In this document: positions 8,726 to 17,593 of the stretch, in pieces | How the letters are laid out: the number at the start of each line of letters is the position of its first letter | How positions within the stretch are numbered: position 1 is the stretch's first letter | Assembly (NCBI RefSeq): GCF_000413315.1 | Contig: NZ_KE340297.1 | Coordinates: 1,868,581-1,932,580 of the forward strand | DNA: 64,000 bases | Direction of reading: 5' to 3' | DNA from: Propionibacterium sp. oral taxon 192 str. F0372 | GTDB lineage: Bacteria; Actinomycetota; Actinomycetes; Propionibacteriales; Propionibacteriaceae | Notes under the pieces: generated by a model | Told to the model about the DNA's origin: nothing | Database searches by the model: none | The model's input: the letters and a program-made list of their open reading frames with translations, nothing else | Program-made: the position numbers and the translations under genes

Positions 8726-9607
8726 ATGAGTGAACCGATCCTGGGCCGACTGATCACTGCCATGGTCACTCCCTTCGACGCCTCTGGGGCTGTCGATCCG
8801 GAGCGGGCCGAGCAACTCGCGGTTCGGCTGGTTGACGAGCAACGTAACGATTCGGTGCTAGTTAACGGCACCACCGGTGAGGCTCCGACGACTAGTGACG
8901 CCGAGAAATGCGAGTTGATTCGTGTGGTCAAGGCAGCAGTAGGGGACCGGGCCAAGGTGATCGCCGGGGTCGGCACCTTCAACACCGCACACTCCGTCGA
9001 ATTGGCCAAGGCATCTCGGGATGCCGGCGCCGACGCTCTGCTGACCGTCACCCCTTACTACTCGTTGCCTCCCCAGGAAGCGCTGGTAGCGCATTTCCGC
9101 ACGATCGCATCGGCGACCGATCTACCGATGGTGCTCTACGACATCCCGCACCGGGCCGGGCGTCCCATTGAGACCCCCTCCCTGATTGCCTTGGCCGAGC
9201 ATCCCAACATCGTGGGTGTCAAGGATGCCAAGAACGACATCGTCGCGTCCTCTCAAGTGATGGCCGCCACTGGTCTCGACTACTACGCTGGTGACGACGC
9301 TAAGCTGCTACCGATGCTGGCGGTTGGGGCCGCGGGTGTCGTTGGAACTTCCACCCATTTCACCGGACGGCGCACCGCTGAACTGATCCGGGCCTGGCTG
9401 GATGGCGACCATGCCAAGGCGCTGGCAATCCACCGGGAAATGCTGCCGGTCTACACCGGGGTGTTCGTCACCCAAGGGGTCATGATGGTCAAGGCAGGTC
9501 TGGCCCATCAGGGCTTCGATGTCGGTGGGCTGCGTTCACCGATGATCTGGCCCACCGACGAGGTCGTCGCCGGTTTCACGGCCCTCCTGGACAGCATCGT
9601 CCTGTGA
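8726..9607 (+). CDS. dapA: 4-hydroxy-tetrahydrodipicolinate synthase
   Basis: A 293-residue class I aldolase-fold enzyme condensing pyruvate with aspartate semialdehyde, the first committed step to DAP/lysine. Signatures: NGTTGEAPT, catalytic Tyr138 in LYDIPHRAG, and Schiff-base Lys166 in GVKDAKND. The length and all key residues are canonical. The stop overlaps the tatB GTG start by 4 bases (GTGA), indicating translational coupling, an unusual pairing of lysine biosynthesis with a Tat component. A lysine-riboswitch-like leader was not recognised upstream. Confidence 0.95.
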   Translation: MSEPILGRLITAMVTPFDASGAVDPERAEQLAVRLVDEQRNDSVLVNGTTGEAPTTSDAEKCELIRVVKAAVGDRAKVIAGVGTFNTAHSVELAKASRDAGADALLTVTPYYSLPPQEALVAHFRTIASATDLPMVLYDIPHRAGRPIETPSLIALAEHPNIVGVKDAKNDIVASSQVMAATGLDYYAGDDAKLLPMLAVGAAGVVGTSTHFTGRRTAELIRAWLDGDHAKALAIHREMLPVYTGVFVTQGVMMVKAGLAHQGFDVGGLRSPMIWPTDEVVAGFTALLDSIVL

Positions 9608-10035
9608 TACCCCAGGAGTTCTTCGGGGTCGGCTGGGCGGAGCTGGCCTTCCTGCTCATCGCGGGGGTCGTCCTCTTCGGGCCGGAGAAACTTCCCGTCT
9701 ATGCCCGCAAGGCCGCCCGCGTGGTGGCCTGGGCACGGGCCTTCGCCGACAACGCCACCAACCAGTTGAAGGCCGAGCTGGGCCCCGAATACCAGGACCT
9801 CACCGCGGCTGATCTCAACCCGAAGACCTTCGTCACCAAACACCTGCTGGCCGAGGTCCAGGCCGATCTCGACGATGTGAAAACCGAACTCAACGGGGTG
9901 AAGAGCGATCTGGGGTTGGGGGTGTCCGCCGTCTCCTCGGCGGGTGCGGAGGTGAAATCCACCCTGACCAGCGCAACCAAGGGCTCACCCGCCCTGACGG
10001 CTGCCGAATTGCCGTGGGACGACGAGGCGACCTGA
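9604..10035 (+). CDS. tatB: Sec-independent translocase protein TatB
   Basis: A 143-residue Tat component. A short N-terminal hydrophobic helix (residues ~10-27, GWAELAFLLIAGVVLFGPEKL) ends in the FGPEKLP hinge, followed by an amphipathic helix (PVYARKAARVVAWARAF) and an acidic, probably helical tail. The FGPEKLP hinge and long tail favour TatB over TatA. GTG 9604 is inside the dapA stop (4-base overlap). No tatA or tatC is in the window, so partners must be encoded elsewhere. Confidence 0.88.
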   Translation: MIPQEFFGVGWAELAFLLIAGVVLFGPEKLPVYARKAARVVAWARAFADNATNQLKAELGPEYQDLTAADLNPKTFVTKHLLAEVQADLDDVKTELNGVKSDLGLGVSAVSSAGAEVKSTLTSATKGSPALTAAELPWDDEAT

Positions 10036-10233
10036 GGTGGTGGCACCTCGGTTTGCCCTCGGGCTAGCAGCACTGGTCACCCGGTGGCGATTGCCTTCCG
10101 GGTTATCCAGACCTGCATATATCGCAATGCAGCGCTGTTATTGCACGATGACTTGGGTCGACGTGATGAACTGCCTGAGTCTGCGCTCATGGGTTGCCGA
10201 CACTGCGCCTGTTTGTTATGCCCTGTTCGGTTA

Positions 10234-10249
10234 GGCTGTGAACACAGCC
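10234..10249. repeat. 16-bp palindrome
   Basis: GGCTGTG (10234-10240) and CACAGCC (10243-10249) are perfect inverted arms separated by AA. This is too short a loop for a good terminator and looks more like a dimeric regulator site, but no regulator gene is adjacent. Confidence 0.5.
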
Positions 10250-10410
10250 TCACTACCTGGGTTCTTGGCTGTTGATTGCAGTCGCGCTTTCTGCCTCCCT
10301 GACGCTCCCAGGGCAAGGAGGGGATGCTCGACGGCACTTGGTTCGCGACATTTGTGTGTCGTACTGATGGGGCCTAAACGGGTTCTGGCATTGCCTCGTG
10401 CCCTACGAAG

Positions 10411-10448
10411 AATGTGTTTCGGTATCCCTAGCATAATGTGTTCGGTAT
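10411..10448 (+). promoter_or_regulatory. near-identical direct repeats before the ABC gene
   Basis: AATGTGTTTCGGTAT (10411-10425) recurs as AATGTGTTCGGTAT (10435-10448) with a 24-bp period, the second copy one T shorter. The second copy begins inside CATAAT (10433-10438), a possible -10, and ends 19 bp before the ABC ATPase ATG. A regulator binding on one DNA face at the promoter is plausible. Confidence 0.5.
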
Positions 10449-10467
10449 AGGTGACTGGTGCTCCAAC

Positions 10468-11367
10468 ATGAATAATGTGATTGAAATTGATTCACTCTCC
10501 AAGATGTACGGCAAGGCGCGCGGTGTGAAGCAACTCAGTCTTTCCGTCAAGGGCGGTGAGATCTTCGGCTTCATCGGCCCGAACGGTGCTGGCAAGAGCA
10601 CCACGATCCGCACCATCCTTGGCTTCTTGAAACCTACGAGCGGAAGCGCCAGAATCTTTGGTTTCGACACCGTGACCCAGTCGCCCGAAATCCACCGCAA
10701 GGTGGGCTACCTACCTGCAGACGTGAATTTTTACGACAGCATGACCGCGCAGGAACTGCTCGACTTCTCTGCGCGTCTTCACCGGGTAGAGGCTGCCGAG
10801 CGCATCAAGCAGCTCAGCGCACGTCTGGACCTGGATCTGAGCAAGAAATTCCGTTCCCTCTCGACAGGTAACAAGAAGAAGGTGGGCATCATCCAAGCGA
10901 TGCTCCACGATCCGGAACTGCTCATCTTGGACGAGCCGACGAGCGGCCTCGACCCGCTGGCGCAGCGCACCTTCTTCCATCTGCTGACCGAGGAGCGCGA
11001 CCGCGGTTGCACAGTCTTCTTCTCGTCGCACGTCTTGTCTGAGGTCCAGTTGCTGTGCAACCGCGTCGCGATCATCCGTGACGGTGAGCTGGTCACAGTC
11101 GAGGACCTCAAGGAGCCGAGCGTCGCGCAGTACAGGTTGGTGCACGTCAGGTTCGCACGGCCGACTGTGCTGCCCGAGATCCCCGGGGTCAAGTCCGTTG
11201 AAGGTGATGGCACGGAGTACCGCTTCATGATCCAGGGCGATGTCAACCGCCTCCTGCGAATGCTTGCCGACAACACCGTCGACGATGTACGCATCGAGGA
11301 ACCCCCACTCGAAGAGGTTTTCATGAACTACTACACCGGTGGCACCACTGCAACCAAGGAGTGCTGA
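10468..11367 (+). CDS. ABC transporter ATP-binding protein
   Basis: A 299-residue ABC-2-type (BcrA/DRA-like) ATPase with Walker A GPNGAGKST (residues ~35-43), signature LSTGNKKKVG, Walker B LLILDEPTSG and an H-loop SSHVLSE. The C-terminal ~80 residues form the extra domain typical of multidrug/bacteriocin-type exporters. ATG 10468 is chosen because it gives the standard IEIDSLSKMYG start; a GTG at 10438 is inside the promoter repeats. The next gene, 6 bp downstream, encodes the membrane partner. Composition is lower in GC than the core genes, and IS debris follows, so horizontal gain is likely. The substrate cannot be deduced. Confidence 0.9.
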   Translation: MNNVIEIDSLSKMYGKARGVKQLSLSVKGGEIFGFIGPNGAGKSTTIRTILGFLKPTSGSARIFGFDTVTQSPEIHRKVGYLPADVNFYDSMTAQELLDFSARLHRVEAAERIKQLSARLDLDLSKKFRSLSTGNKKKVGIIQAMLHDPELLILDEPTSGLDPLAQRTFFHLLTEERDRGCTVFFSSHVLSEVQLLCNRVAIIRDGELVTVEDLKEPSVAQYRLVHVRFARPTVLPEIPGVKSVEGDGTEYRFMIQGDVNRLLRMLADNTVDDVRIEEPPLEEVFMNYYTGGTTATKEC

Positions 11368-11373
11368 TCCGCT

Positions 11374-12183
11374 ATGAACATGGTTCTCTTCAAGAATGAG
11401 ATGCGTCGACACCTTCTGGCGTTCCTGATCTGGAGCGTTGTGCTTCCGTTCATGAGCCTCATGCGTATGGCGGAGTTCCCTGAGTTCGTGCGCAAGTACC
11501 AGTCTGCGGATCAGGCGCTGGGCGAGTTTTCATCGACCGAGATCGATATGTTCGGCCTCGATGGGGTCGATCTGACGTCGATCACCGGGTACTTCGGTGC
11601 TCGCGTCTTCTCTGTTGTCGTGCTGCTCGGTGCCTTCTACGTGATCATGCTGGCAGCCACCATCTTGTCCAAAGAGGAGGATTACAAGACCATTGAGTTC
11701 CTCGCGGTGAAGCCTCTATCCCGTACCGAGATCACTGTCTCGAAGATCGGGGTGGTTGTTCTGTACGCGTTACTGCTCAACGTGGCGCTCTTCTTTGCCT
11801 CTTGGGCGATGTGCGCCGTCTTTCAGCAGAAGGGCTATTCGCTCAAGGCGCTGGTGCTGATGGCGCTCGGGTCTTTCTTGGTCCACCTCATGTTCGCGGC
11901 CGTTGGCTTCCTACTCTCGGTCTTCGTGACCACTGCCCGCGTGATCTACCCGGTGACGATCGGCATCGTCCTCGGAGCCTACTTCGTGCAGATGATGGCA
12001 AACTCCAACGGCAAGGCGAAGCCCCTCACGTGGCTGTCATTTTTCACCTACCCGAACATCGGGAAAGCGTCAGCAGGTGGGCAACTGATTGATATACCGC
12101 ACTTGGTGGTCGCCCTACTGGTGATCACGGCGGGGTTCATGCTTGCCGTCTTCCGCTACCGCCAAAAGGACATCACCGCCTAG
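11374..12183 (+). CDS. ABC-2 type transporter permease
   Basis: A 269-residue membrane protein with about six hydrophobic segments (first ~residues 10-28, second ~75-97, then clusters near 125-150, 160-180, 185-207 and 235-255). It starts with MNMVLFKNEMRRHLLAFLIW, the cytosolic amphipathic helix plus first helix common in ABC-2 permeases. It lies 6 bp after the ATPase gene and certainly forms the exporter with it. There is no regulator or immunity gene in the pair. Downstream is transposon debris. Confidence 0.87.
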   Translation: MNMVLFKNEMRRHLLAFLIWSVVLPFMSLMRMAEFPEFVRKYQSADQALGEFSSTEIDMFGLDGVDLTSITGYFGARVFSVVVLLGAFYVIMLAATILSKEEDYKTIEFLAVKPLSRTEITVSKIGVVVLYALLLNVALFFASWAMCAVFQQKGYSLKALVLMALGSFLVHLMFAAVGFLLSVFVTTARVIYPVTIGIVLGAYFVQMMANSNGKAKPLTWLSFFTYPNIGKASAGGQLIDIPHLVVALLVITAGFMLAVFRYRQKDITA

Positions 12184-12189
12184 CAGAAC

Positions 12190-12434
12190 TGACGACCAGG
12201 TTACAGATTCTTGCGCAGACGCGTTGCGGTTGATGTCACCGACGTCCTCCTGTGCAAAAACATAGATCACGCCCTCAACCACCTGTCGGTATCACGAAAT
12301 GGACGATGCATCGAATCACCGGTCGACGGCATCAGAGGCGTGATCGGCTCCCACTGAGCATCGGTCAGAACCCATTCACGAGATAAGCCAACATCAAATC
12401 AACCCCACCAGCACAGGCTTAGGAGACACACCCT
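12190..12434 (-). pseudogene. IS5-family transposase N-terminal remnant
   Basis: Read on the minus strand from about 12,384, the DNA encodes SREWVLTDAQWEPITPLMPS followed by GDSMHRPFRDTDRW, then a stop. The next frame continues QVVEGVIYVFAQED. This is the start of an IS5/IS1031-like DDE transposase (VLTDAQWxxIxPLLP ... GRPFRD ... VVEGIIYRYRTG) broken by at least one frameshift and truncated soon after. GGGTGTGTCTCC, reading leftward from about 12,434, looks like the element end. No other part of the element was found. Confidence 0.7.
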
Positions 12435-12441
12435 AAACGGT

Positions 12442-12717
12442 ATGAGTAATCCCAGATCGGGTGGAGCTCTGGCAGGCCGGGCATCACCGCGCAACGATTC
12501 TTGGGTCGCCGGGCGTACGAATGTTGACCTGGGTATGCATGCGCGCTCCGTCGTGGTGCATGACATGGATGCCCAGACCGGAGAGATCTTCAGGGCACGG
12601 CCTATGCCCCGGTCCAATGGAGGTGACGGTTTGAATCAACGGTGTCGACGATACTCGATCCTAGACACGTGTGAGGTTCCGAGCCGAAAGCACCGTCCTG
12701 CGGTAACCAACTCGTGA
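12442..12717 (+). pseudogene. IS110-family transposase N-terminal remnant
   Basis: A 91-codon open frame whose middle, RTNVDLGMHARSVVVHDMDA followed by QTGEIFRARPMP, matches the N-terminus of IS110-type DEDD transposases (the first catalytic Asp lies in VDLGMHARSVVV). After about residue 60 the similarity collapses; a weak trace of the CEVxxPSKxxRP segment suggests an internal deletion. It abuts the IS5 remnant, making a small insertion-sequence graveyard. It is not expected to be functional. Confidence 0.65.
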
Positions 12718-13054
12718 ATATCAGATTGGCATCGCCGTCGGACAGACACGCGAAACCCCTCGTTAGCATCATTTTGGGCTAACACAAGACGGGCGCCGTC
12801 AGGAATCCCACCCGGTGGCGTCTCATCCTGCCCTTTTAACAAAACAACAACCATATCAGATGTACTTGATGAAGGAAGTTAGTTCCGATCCATCGCGTCT
12901 ACGTCAGTCACGTGGCACAACACCGCTCATGCTCACCTCGTTCTTCGATTGCTACAGGGCGGTACAGGCTTTTGTCGCAACCTGTACCAATCATTTCCGG
13001 CGACTTCATTCTCGGGGAAAAGAAATCTTGTGATCGACAGAGTCTCGAGTGAAT
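12718..13054. other. intergenic stretch with no supported gene
   Basis: Short frames exist on both strands (for example 72 codons at 12,815-13,033 plus and at 12,636-12,854 minus) but neither has recognisable motifs. Part of it may be further transposon debris. It is AT-richer than the flanking core genes. Confidence 0.5.
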
Positions 13055-13627
13055 TTACCCGTGAGCACTCCCGGTGGCTGGGGAATCGCCCACCAGCTTG
13101 CTCAACATGAGTAGATCCACCGGATGGTCATCGCGGAAACCGCCGCGGTGACGCAGCAGGCCCTCCTGGCGGAAACCGGCCCGCTCGGCGACGGCCAGGG
13201 AAGCCACGTTCCCGGGCTCCACCTGGATCTCCACCCGCCGCATCCCGGCCTCGGCGAACAACCAGTCGACCAGGCAACACAGGGCACGCGTCATCACCCC
13301 ACGGCCCCTGGCCCAGGGACCCAGCCAGTAACCCACCTCGGTGTGGCGGGTGGCCCAGTCGGTGTTCTTCAACCCGATGACCCCGGCAAATGCGCCATCG
13401 ACCTCGATGGCCCGCTCCAAACCCTGGCCCGATTCGGTGACCTGCACCGCGTGGTCGTGCACGTATTCCCGGGCCCGTTCCTCGGTATAGGGCCGGGGCA
13501 GCAGCGACAACCACTCCAGGGTGAGGGGATCGTTGCAGCCCCGGACGATCGCAGGAACATCCGCATCGGTGGGTTTGCGCAGGATGATGTCGCCGGTGAC
13601 GAGCACCGGTGGATCGAGCTTATTCAT
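13055..13627 (-). CDS. GNAT family N-acetyltransferase (RimJ/RimL-like)
   Basis: A 190-residue GNAT protein. The acetyl-CoA pyrophosphate loop is GYWLGPWARGRGVMTRA (residues ~98-114), followed by the beta5/beta6 region EIQVEPGNVASLAVAERAGF typical of the ribosomal-protein/amino-acid acetyltransferase_3 subgroup. The start is 11 bp from the mrp stop on the same strand, so it is likely read with mrp. The substrate is unknown. Confidence 0.87.
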   Translation of the reverse strand: MNKLDPPVLVTGDIILRKPTDADVPAIVRGCNDPLTLEWLSLLPRPYTEERAREYVHDHAVQVTESGQGLERAIEVDGAFAGVIGLKNTDWATRHTEVGYWLGPWARGRGVMTRALCCLVDWLFAEAGMRRVEIQVEPGNVASLAVAERAGFRQEGLLRHRGGFRDDHPVDLLMLSKLVGDSPATGSAHG

Positions 13628-13638
13628 AACGGCTCCGA

Positions 13639-14820
13639 TCAGTTCGTCTGCAGCCCCAGGGGTTTGCCCACCAAGGATGGGCGAGAGGCAACGAGCTTCG
13701 CTGCGATCTCGGTGATAACCCGTGAAGCGGTGGTTTCCGGACGTGCGATGACGCCGGGTGCCTGGGCCTCGGTCTCGACGCCGATCGCCGGTTCGAAAGG
13801 TACCTTGCCCATCAGTGGCACTTGGGTGGCCAGCCGGTCACTTAGCGCGTCGGCGGTCAACAGACCACCACCCTCACCGAACAGCGGTACCTGATGCGGT
13901 TCGCCGCAGTGCGGGCACAAAGCCTCGTAGTAGCTCATGTTCTCGATGACACCAATGACCTTCTGGTGCATCATTGAGGCCATCGTGCCAGCCCGCTCGG
14001 AGACGACGGCGACGCTCGGTTGAGGCGTGGTGATGACGATCACTTCGGAACCGGGCAATTTCTGGCCGATGGACATGGCGACGTCGCCGGTGCCAGGGGG
14101 AAGATCGATAAGGAAGTAATCCAGATCGCCCCAGAAGACCTCAGACAGCAACTGGGTGAGGGCCCGGTCGAGGATGGGGCCTCGCCAGGCGATCACCTGG
14201 TCCCGGGATTCTTTGAGCATACCCATCGAGATGACCTTCAACCGGGCGGTGAATCCGTCGGCGGAGCTGTACTCTACCGGCACCGGCATGATCATGTCGT
14301 CGACCATTGTCGGACGGGCATCCTCCGACAGACCCAATAGATCGGGCACCGAGTGGCCATAGATGTCGGCATCGAGCAGGCCCACTTTCTTGCCCATCTT
14401 GGACAAGGCCAGTGCCAGATTTATGGTGATCGAGGATTTGCCGACCCCGCCCTTGCCGGAGGCGATCGCGATGACCTGGGTCAGGTTTCCGGGCTGGGCG
14501 AATTGGATTACCTTCGCTGGGGCTCCACCGCGCAGCTTCTCCGACAGTTGGGCTCGTTGCTCGGCGGTCATCGCCCCCATGGTGAGGTCTACCGAGGTGA
14601 TGCCCGCCACTTTGCCCAAGGCATCGTGGATCTGCTGCTCGATGTTGTTGCGCATCGGGCAACCAGCAACGGTCAGCAGCACGGTGACATGAGCAACGCC
14701 TTTGTCGTCGATCTCCAGGTGATCGACCATGTCGAGGTCGGTGATCGGACGATGGATCTCCGGGTCGATGACGGTGGCCATCGCGGCCTGCGCCGCTTCG
14801 AGAATCTGTGCGTTGCTCAC
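13639..14820 (-). CDS. mrp: Mrp/ApbC/NBP35-type P-loop Fe-S carrier ATPase
   Basis: A 393-residue protein. The N-terminal MIP18/DUF59 domain (AAMATVIDPEIHRPITDLDM, residues ~9-85) is followed by a MinD-like ATPase with the deviant Walker A GKGGVGKSS. The Mrp C-terminus contains CPHC (in YEALCPHCGEPH), the CxxC that binds a bridging Fe-S cluster. It should act as a scaffold/carrier in Fe-S cluster delivery. GTG 14820 is chosen since it aligns with M. tuberculosis Mrp (Rv1229c). An in-frame ATG at 14901 would add 27 unconserved residues and run into pepN. Confidence 0.93.
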   Translation of the reverse strand: MSNAQILEAAQAAMATVIDPEIHRPITDLDMVDHLEIDDKGVAHVTVLLTVAGCPMRNNIEQQIHDALGKVAGITSVDLTMGAMTAEQRAQLSEKLRGGAPAKVIQFAQPGNLTQVIAIASGKGGVGKSSITINLALALSKMGKKVGLLDADIYGHSVPDLLGLSEDARPTMVDDMIMPVPVEYSSADGFTARLKVISMGMLKESRDQVIAWRGPILDRALTQLLSEVFWGDLDYFLIDLPPGTGDVAMSIGQKLPGSEVIVITTPQPSVAVVSERAGTMASMMHQKVIGVIENMSYYEALCPHCGEPHQVPLFGEGGGLLTADALSDRLATQVPLMGKVPFEPAIGVETEAQAPGVIARPETTASRVITEIAAKLVASRPSLVGKPLGLQTN

Positions 14821-14908
14821 CCTATCATGCCTACGCGAGTCCGGGATGGGTTTCAAGTCGGCGATGCGCTGGTTCCGAGACGGTTGCCGAGCGGTGATCA
14901 TATGGTGC

Positions 14909-17431
14909 TCAGCCTTGCAGGCGCTGCACCTCCAGATCGCGACGTAGGTGGTCGGCACATTCCAACAGCACCCGCCGCAGGGCGCCGGGTATTTCCTTGT
15001 CGAGATGGTTCTTCGTGGCTGTCAGCGAGGCCTCGACCTGCGGGTACAGACCGCGCACCAGCCGGTTGGCGATTTCGATCGGGTGGGTGTCCCATATCTC
15101 ATCAAGCACCTCGAAGAACTCCTGGTCCCAGCCGCGGACCAGATCTGTGGACCCTGGGGCATTCCAGGCGCCCAGCAGGGCGTCTACTTCGTCGTTTGAC
15201 CATGCCCCGACCCGACGCACCGATTCCCAGATCCGCGCCTTCATCTCCACCGTCGGCAGGCAATGGGCGGCGCCGAGCAAGGCGACAGCTCCGGACATGG
15301 TGTTGTCGGTGTTCTTTTGTTCCTCCAACTCCGCCGGATCAGTCTCACCACGTGCAGCTAGGGCGGACAACACCGACCACCGCAGATCTGGATCGCGTCT
15401 CAGCCCCGGGACCCGGCCGTTGAGAATCTCCCGCAACCTGGTACTACCTGAGGTCTCGTCGCTGGCTGCCAGGGCGGGGATGGCGGCTCGGACAAGGGCC
15501 AATTGCAGATCGGATCCCTCCCCGGCACCCAGCAGGCGGGTCCACAAGGTATCCGCCAGCTCCCGTTGCCCCTGCTCCCGCAGACCATGCGGCAGGAAAT
15601 GGGCGGTTGCGAAGGAGATATTGGCGAGCACCTGGGCGACGAGATTCGGGTTCGGCTCGACCAGCCCGTGGGTCAGTGCGATCCCGGTGTAGTCAGCGAC
15701 GGACAACTCACCATCCCTGGTGAGATTCCACAGTGCGGTCCACACCACGGCCCGGGTTAATTCTTCGTCGATCCGCGACAGCGAGGTCCTCAGGGTCGTC
15801 AGGGAACGCTCGTCGAAGCGAACCCTGGCGTAGGTGTGGTCATTGTCGTTGAGTACCACCAAGCTGGGTGCCTGGATTCCAACGGCCTCGGCGACCATGG
15901 TGACCGGGGTATTCGGGTCGACGAGGACATCTAGGGTGGCGATCCGCTCCAGGTGCTGCTTCTCGCCACGGAATAGCGTGACGTCGAGCCGGTGCGGGCG
16001 CAGGGCATCGGTGGCGCTGGCGGTGATGCGCAGCTCGGTGATCCGCCCCTCGGTGATAGTCACCCGCGGGGTGAGCAGATCCGGGCCCGTGGTACACAAC
16101 CAGCGCTGTGCCCAGTCGTGCAGGCCCGCTTCGGTGTGCGGTGCCAGGGCATCCAGCAGGTCGTCGAAGGTGGCCGAAGAGAAGGCATGGGCTGTGAAGT
16201 AATCCCTGGCGCCGGCATAGAACTGGTCGCGTCCGACGTAGTGGACGAGTTGCTTCAGGACCGCAGCCCCTTTCGCATAGGTGATCCCGTCGAAGTTCTG
16301 ACGGGCAGCGTCGACATCGGGGATCTCCGCGGCGATTGGATGGGTGGTGGGCAGCTGGTCCTGCAGGTAGGCCCAGTTCTTGCGGTTCCCGGCGAAATTG
16401 ACCCAGGCCTCCCGGTAACCGGTGGCGCACACCGAGGCATCGGCTCCCATGAACTCGGCGAAGGATTCCTTCAGCCACAGGTCATTCCACCAGCGCGGGG
16501 TGACCAGATCACCGAACCACATGTGGCTCATCTCGTGCAGGATCGTGTTGGCACGGGCTGCGTGCTGGGCCCGAGTCGGGCGGGAACGGAACAGGTAACG
16601 CTCGGTGAAGGTCACCAGCCCTGGGTTCTCCATCGCGCCCAGGTTGTACTCGGGAACGATGATGGAATCGTATTTGCCCCATGGGTAGGCAAAACCGTAG
16701 TTGGTCTCGAAGAAGTCGAGTCCCTGGTGGGTGAGGGCGAGGAATTCGTCATCCACGAACTCGGCCATCGATGCCCGGCACCAGACTCCACACTCGATGC
16801 TCTGGCCGCTGGGCGAGGTCCAAGTGGCATGCTGCCCGGCCCAGGGGCCCACGGCGAAACAGGTTAGATAGGTCGACAGTGGTGGGGTGGGGGAGAAGCG
16901 GTGGGTGGTGGTCGCGCCGTGATTGGTCGTCTGGACCGTCGGCTGGTTGGAAAGCGCCGTCCAGCCGCTGGGGGTGATCATCTCGACGGTGAACCGGGCC
17001 TTGAGATCGGGCTGGTCGAAGCAGGGGAAGATCCGCCTGGCATCAGAGGGCTCCGAATGGGAGTACAGATAGGTCTGCCCGTCGCTGGGATCGGTGAACC
17101 GATGCAGTCCCTGGCCGGTGCGTGAGTAGCGGGAATGACAACAGATCGTGACCTCGACCGGTCGCATGGTCGGCAGGCTGGTCAACCGGATGCGGGAGCC
17201 GTCGAAATCGATGTGGCGTGGCTGCCCGTCAACGGTGATGGACTCGACGCGCTCACCCAGGAAATCCAGGAAGGTCTCCCCGCTGGTGGTGGTGAAGGTG
17301 GTGGTGAGCTTCACCGGATAGGTCGCCGATTTTCCGGCGGTCTGGCTCAGATCAAGAGTCAGATCGTAGGAATCCAGGGCTAGATCATTGCTGCGAATCC
17401 GTGCTTCATGCTGGGTTAAGGTGCCGATCAT
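14909..17431 (-). CDS. pepN: aminopeptidase N
   Basis: An 840-residue M1 zinc metalloprotease. The substrate-anchoring GAMEN motif is at residues 265-269. The zinc site HEMSH is at 299-303, with the third ligand Glu322 in WLKESFAEFMG. The C-terminal ~350 residues form the ERAP1-like helical domain of the Actinobacteria/Streptomyces lineage. It removes N-terminal residues from peptides in the cytoplasm; no signal peptide is present. ATG 17431 gives the family N-terminus (MIGTLTQHEARIR). The frame extends 30 codons further without similarity. Confidence 0.95.
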   Translation of the reverse strand: MIGTLTQHEARIRSNDLALDSYDLTLDLSQTAGKSATYPVKLTTTFTTTSGETFLDFLGERVESITVDGQPRHIDFDGSRIRLTSLPTMRPVEVTICCHSRYSRTGQGLHRFTDPSDGQTYLYSHSEPSDARRIFPCFDQPDLKARFTVEMITPSGWTALSNQPTVQTTNHGATTTHRFSPTPPLSTYLTCFAVGPWAGQHATWTSPSGQSIECGVWCRASMAEFVDDEFLALTHQGLDFFETNYGFAYPWGKYDSIIVPEYNLGAMENPGLVTFTERYLFRSRPTRAQHAARANTILHEMSHMWFGDLVTPRWWNDLWLKESFAEFMGADASVCATGYREAWVNFAGNRKNWAYLQDQLPTTHPIAAEIPDVDAARQNFDGITYAKGAAVLKQLVHYVGRDQFYAGARDYFTAHAFSSATFDDLLDALAPHTEAGLHDWAQRWLCTTGPDLLTPRVTITEGRITELRITASATDALRPHRLDVTLFRGEKQHLERIATLDVLVDPNTPVTMVAEAVGIQAPSLVVLNDNDHTYARVRFDERSLTTLRTSLSRIDEELTRAVVWTALWNLTRDGELSVADYTGIALTHGLVEPNPNLVAQVLANISFATAHFLPHGLREQGQRELADTLWTRLLGAGEGSDLQLALVRAAIPALAASDETSGSTRLREILNGRVPGLRRDPDLRWSVLSALAARGETDPAELEEQKNTDNTMSGAVALLGAAHCLPTVEMKARIWESVRRVGAWSNDEVDALLGAWNAPGSTDLVRGWDQEFFEVLDEIWDTHPIEIANRLVRGLYPQVEASLTATKNHLDKEIPGALRRVLLECADHLRRDLEVQRLQG

Positions 17432-17477
17432 GGCCAACACAGTAGAACTCGCTGTCCGAACCCGACACCCAGGTGTT

Positions 17478-17510
17478 CTGTGTGCGGTGCGGGACTTGCG
17501 CCGCACACAG
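17478..17510. terminator. hairpin downstream of the DUF1003 gene
   Basis: CTGTGTGCGG (17478-17487) and CCGCACACAG (17501-17510) form a perfect 10-bp stem with a 13-nt loop. It lies between the DUF1003 stop and the pepN start on the same strand, separating the two transcription units. Confidence 0.65.
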
Positions 17511-17593
17511 TTTCCGATCAAGGCTCTTCCCGGGTATCCGGGTCCCGGTCAAGCAGGACGTGCCCGCTAACTCCACAGCGGCGGGCAGCCCGG

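Larger units (their letters stand above)
10036..10467. other. 432-bp non-coding, repeat-rich leader of an ABC operon
   Basis: No convincing gene is present: short frames on both strands are unrecognised and mutually overlapping. The stretch holds a small hairpin at the tatB stop (GAGGTG 10034-10039 with CACCTC 10044-10049), the palindrome GGCTGTG-AA-CACAGCC (10234-10249), and a pair of direct repeats just before the ABC gene. Local composition is less GC-rich than the neighbours, consistent with an acquired segment. Confidence 0.6.

Noticed and set aside
14353-15423. Long plus-strand frame (356 codons) opposite mrp and pepN
   Set aside because: It is antisense to two well-recognised genes and its translation has no family character; such frames are common opposite high-GC genes.
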